Source of the DNA: SAR202 cluster bacterium
GTDB taxonomy: Bacteria; Chloroflexota; Dehalococcoidia; Lucifugimonadales; UBA826
Direction: 5' to 3'
NCBI GenBank assembly: GCA_009392675.1
Contig: VFFY01000058.1
Location: 1 to 5,445 of the forward strand
Length of the DNA stretch: 5,445 nt
The notes under the pieces were generated by a model. The model saw only the letters and a list, made by a program, of their open reading frames with translations. It ran no database searches and had not been told where the DNA came from. Made by a program: the position numbers and the translations under genes. Shown in pieces: positions 5,255 to 5,445 of the stretch. The first letter of the stretch is position 1. Each line of letters opens with the position of its first letter.

Positions 5255-5445
5255 ATGAGTACAGTTCAAATCACTCAGTCCGATCTTCAGGCTTCTTTGC
5301 CTGACACAACTTCAGACATTCACACCGATCATATAAAAAATGAAGTTTCCATAACAAGAGATATACATGGGATTCCCCATGTCAAAAGTGCGAACACCTA
5401 TGATGCCTTTTTCGGCCAAGGGTTTGCCACTGCACAAGATCGGCT
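5255..5445 (+). CDS. Penicillin-amidase (acylase) family hydrolase, N-terminal part, runs off the window
   Basis: Sixty-three codons of a gene continuing past base 5445. Residues about 29-63 match the conserved start of the penicillin/cephalosporin/acyl-homoserine-lactone acylase family: VSITRDIHGIPHVKSANTYD, then AFFGQGFATAQDRL, equivalent to the family's V-x-RDxxGVPHI and AFxAxGYxxAQDRL. Full-length members (about 700-850 residues) are N-terminal-nucleophile hydrolases that cleave themselves into two chains before a catalytic Ser and hydrolyse amide bonds. The linker and Ser are beyond the window, so activity and substrate cannot be judged. The first 28 residues are polar (MSTVQITQSDLQ and so on) with no hydrophobic signal sequence. 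The product therefore looks cytoplasmic, unlike the classic periplasmic penicillin acylases. The start is secure: strong AAGGAG, upstream in-frame stop. It is transcribed away from the tRNA gene. Confidence 0.88.
   Translation, partial: MSTVQITQSDLQASLPDTTSDIHTDHIKNEVSITRDIHGIPHVKSANTYDAFFGQGFATAQDR

Overview
The window reads as an ordinary, compact bacterial chromosome segment of AT-leaning composition. It holds six protein genes (two cut by the window edges), one tRNA and one signal recognition particle (SRP) RNA. I see no mobile element, CRISPR array, phage gene or defence cassette. The SRP RNA is the long bacterial type with an Alu domain. That type is known from Firmicutes, Thermotogae, Deinococcus and Chloroflexota, and argues against Proteobacteria and Cyanobacteria. 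Together with the gene content, my tentative inference is a Chloroflexota-like lineage; a 16S or protein tree would be needed to settle it.

Layout, left to right. Positions 1-270 (+) are the C-terminal part of a PAP2-type membrane phosphatase. It converges on, and overlaps by 11 nt, a minus-strand block of five genes. In transcription order these are rsmA (16S rRNA dimethyltransferase, 4650-3838), ispE (CDP-ME kinase of the MEP isoprenoid pathway, 3826-2963), a four-helix membrane protein of unknown function (2959-2546), a PHP-domain metal-dependent phosphoesterase (2467-1769) and mgtE (Mg2+ channel/transporter, 1651-260). The first three are separated by only 11 and 3 nt and are almost certainly one operon. 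The next two gaps are 78 and 117 nt, so PHP and mgtE may be partly independent.

Positions 4651-5254 hold no protein gene but are dense in RNA genes, both on the minus strand: tRNA-Leu(UAG) with an encoded CCA, then the SRP RNA. The SRP gene has a near-consensus sigma70 promoter (TTGACA, 17 nt, TAGTAT) that places the start exactly at the first base of the RNA's closing helix. Only 57 nt separate the SRP RNA end from the rsmA ATG, with no clear terminator or promoter, so the strong RNA promoter may also feed the rsmA-ispE operon.

From 5255 (+), divergent from the tRNA, begins a penicillin-amidase-family N-terminal-nucleophile hydrolase that runs off the window. No previously undescribed system is supported here. 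The observations worth a second look are the SRP-to-rsmA junction, a possible ribosome-binding-site-masking hairpin before the PHP gene, a substituted pore-motif residue in MgtE, a mismatch in the tRNA T-stem and the unidentified membrane protein in the ispE operon.
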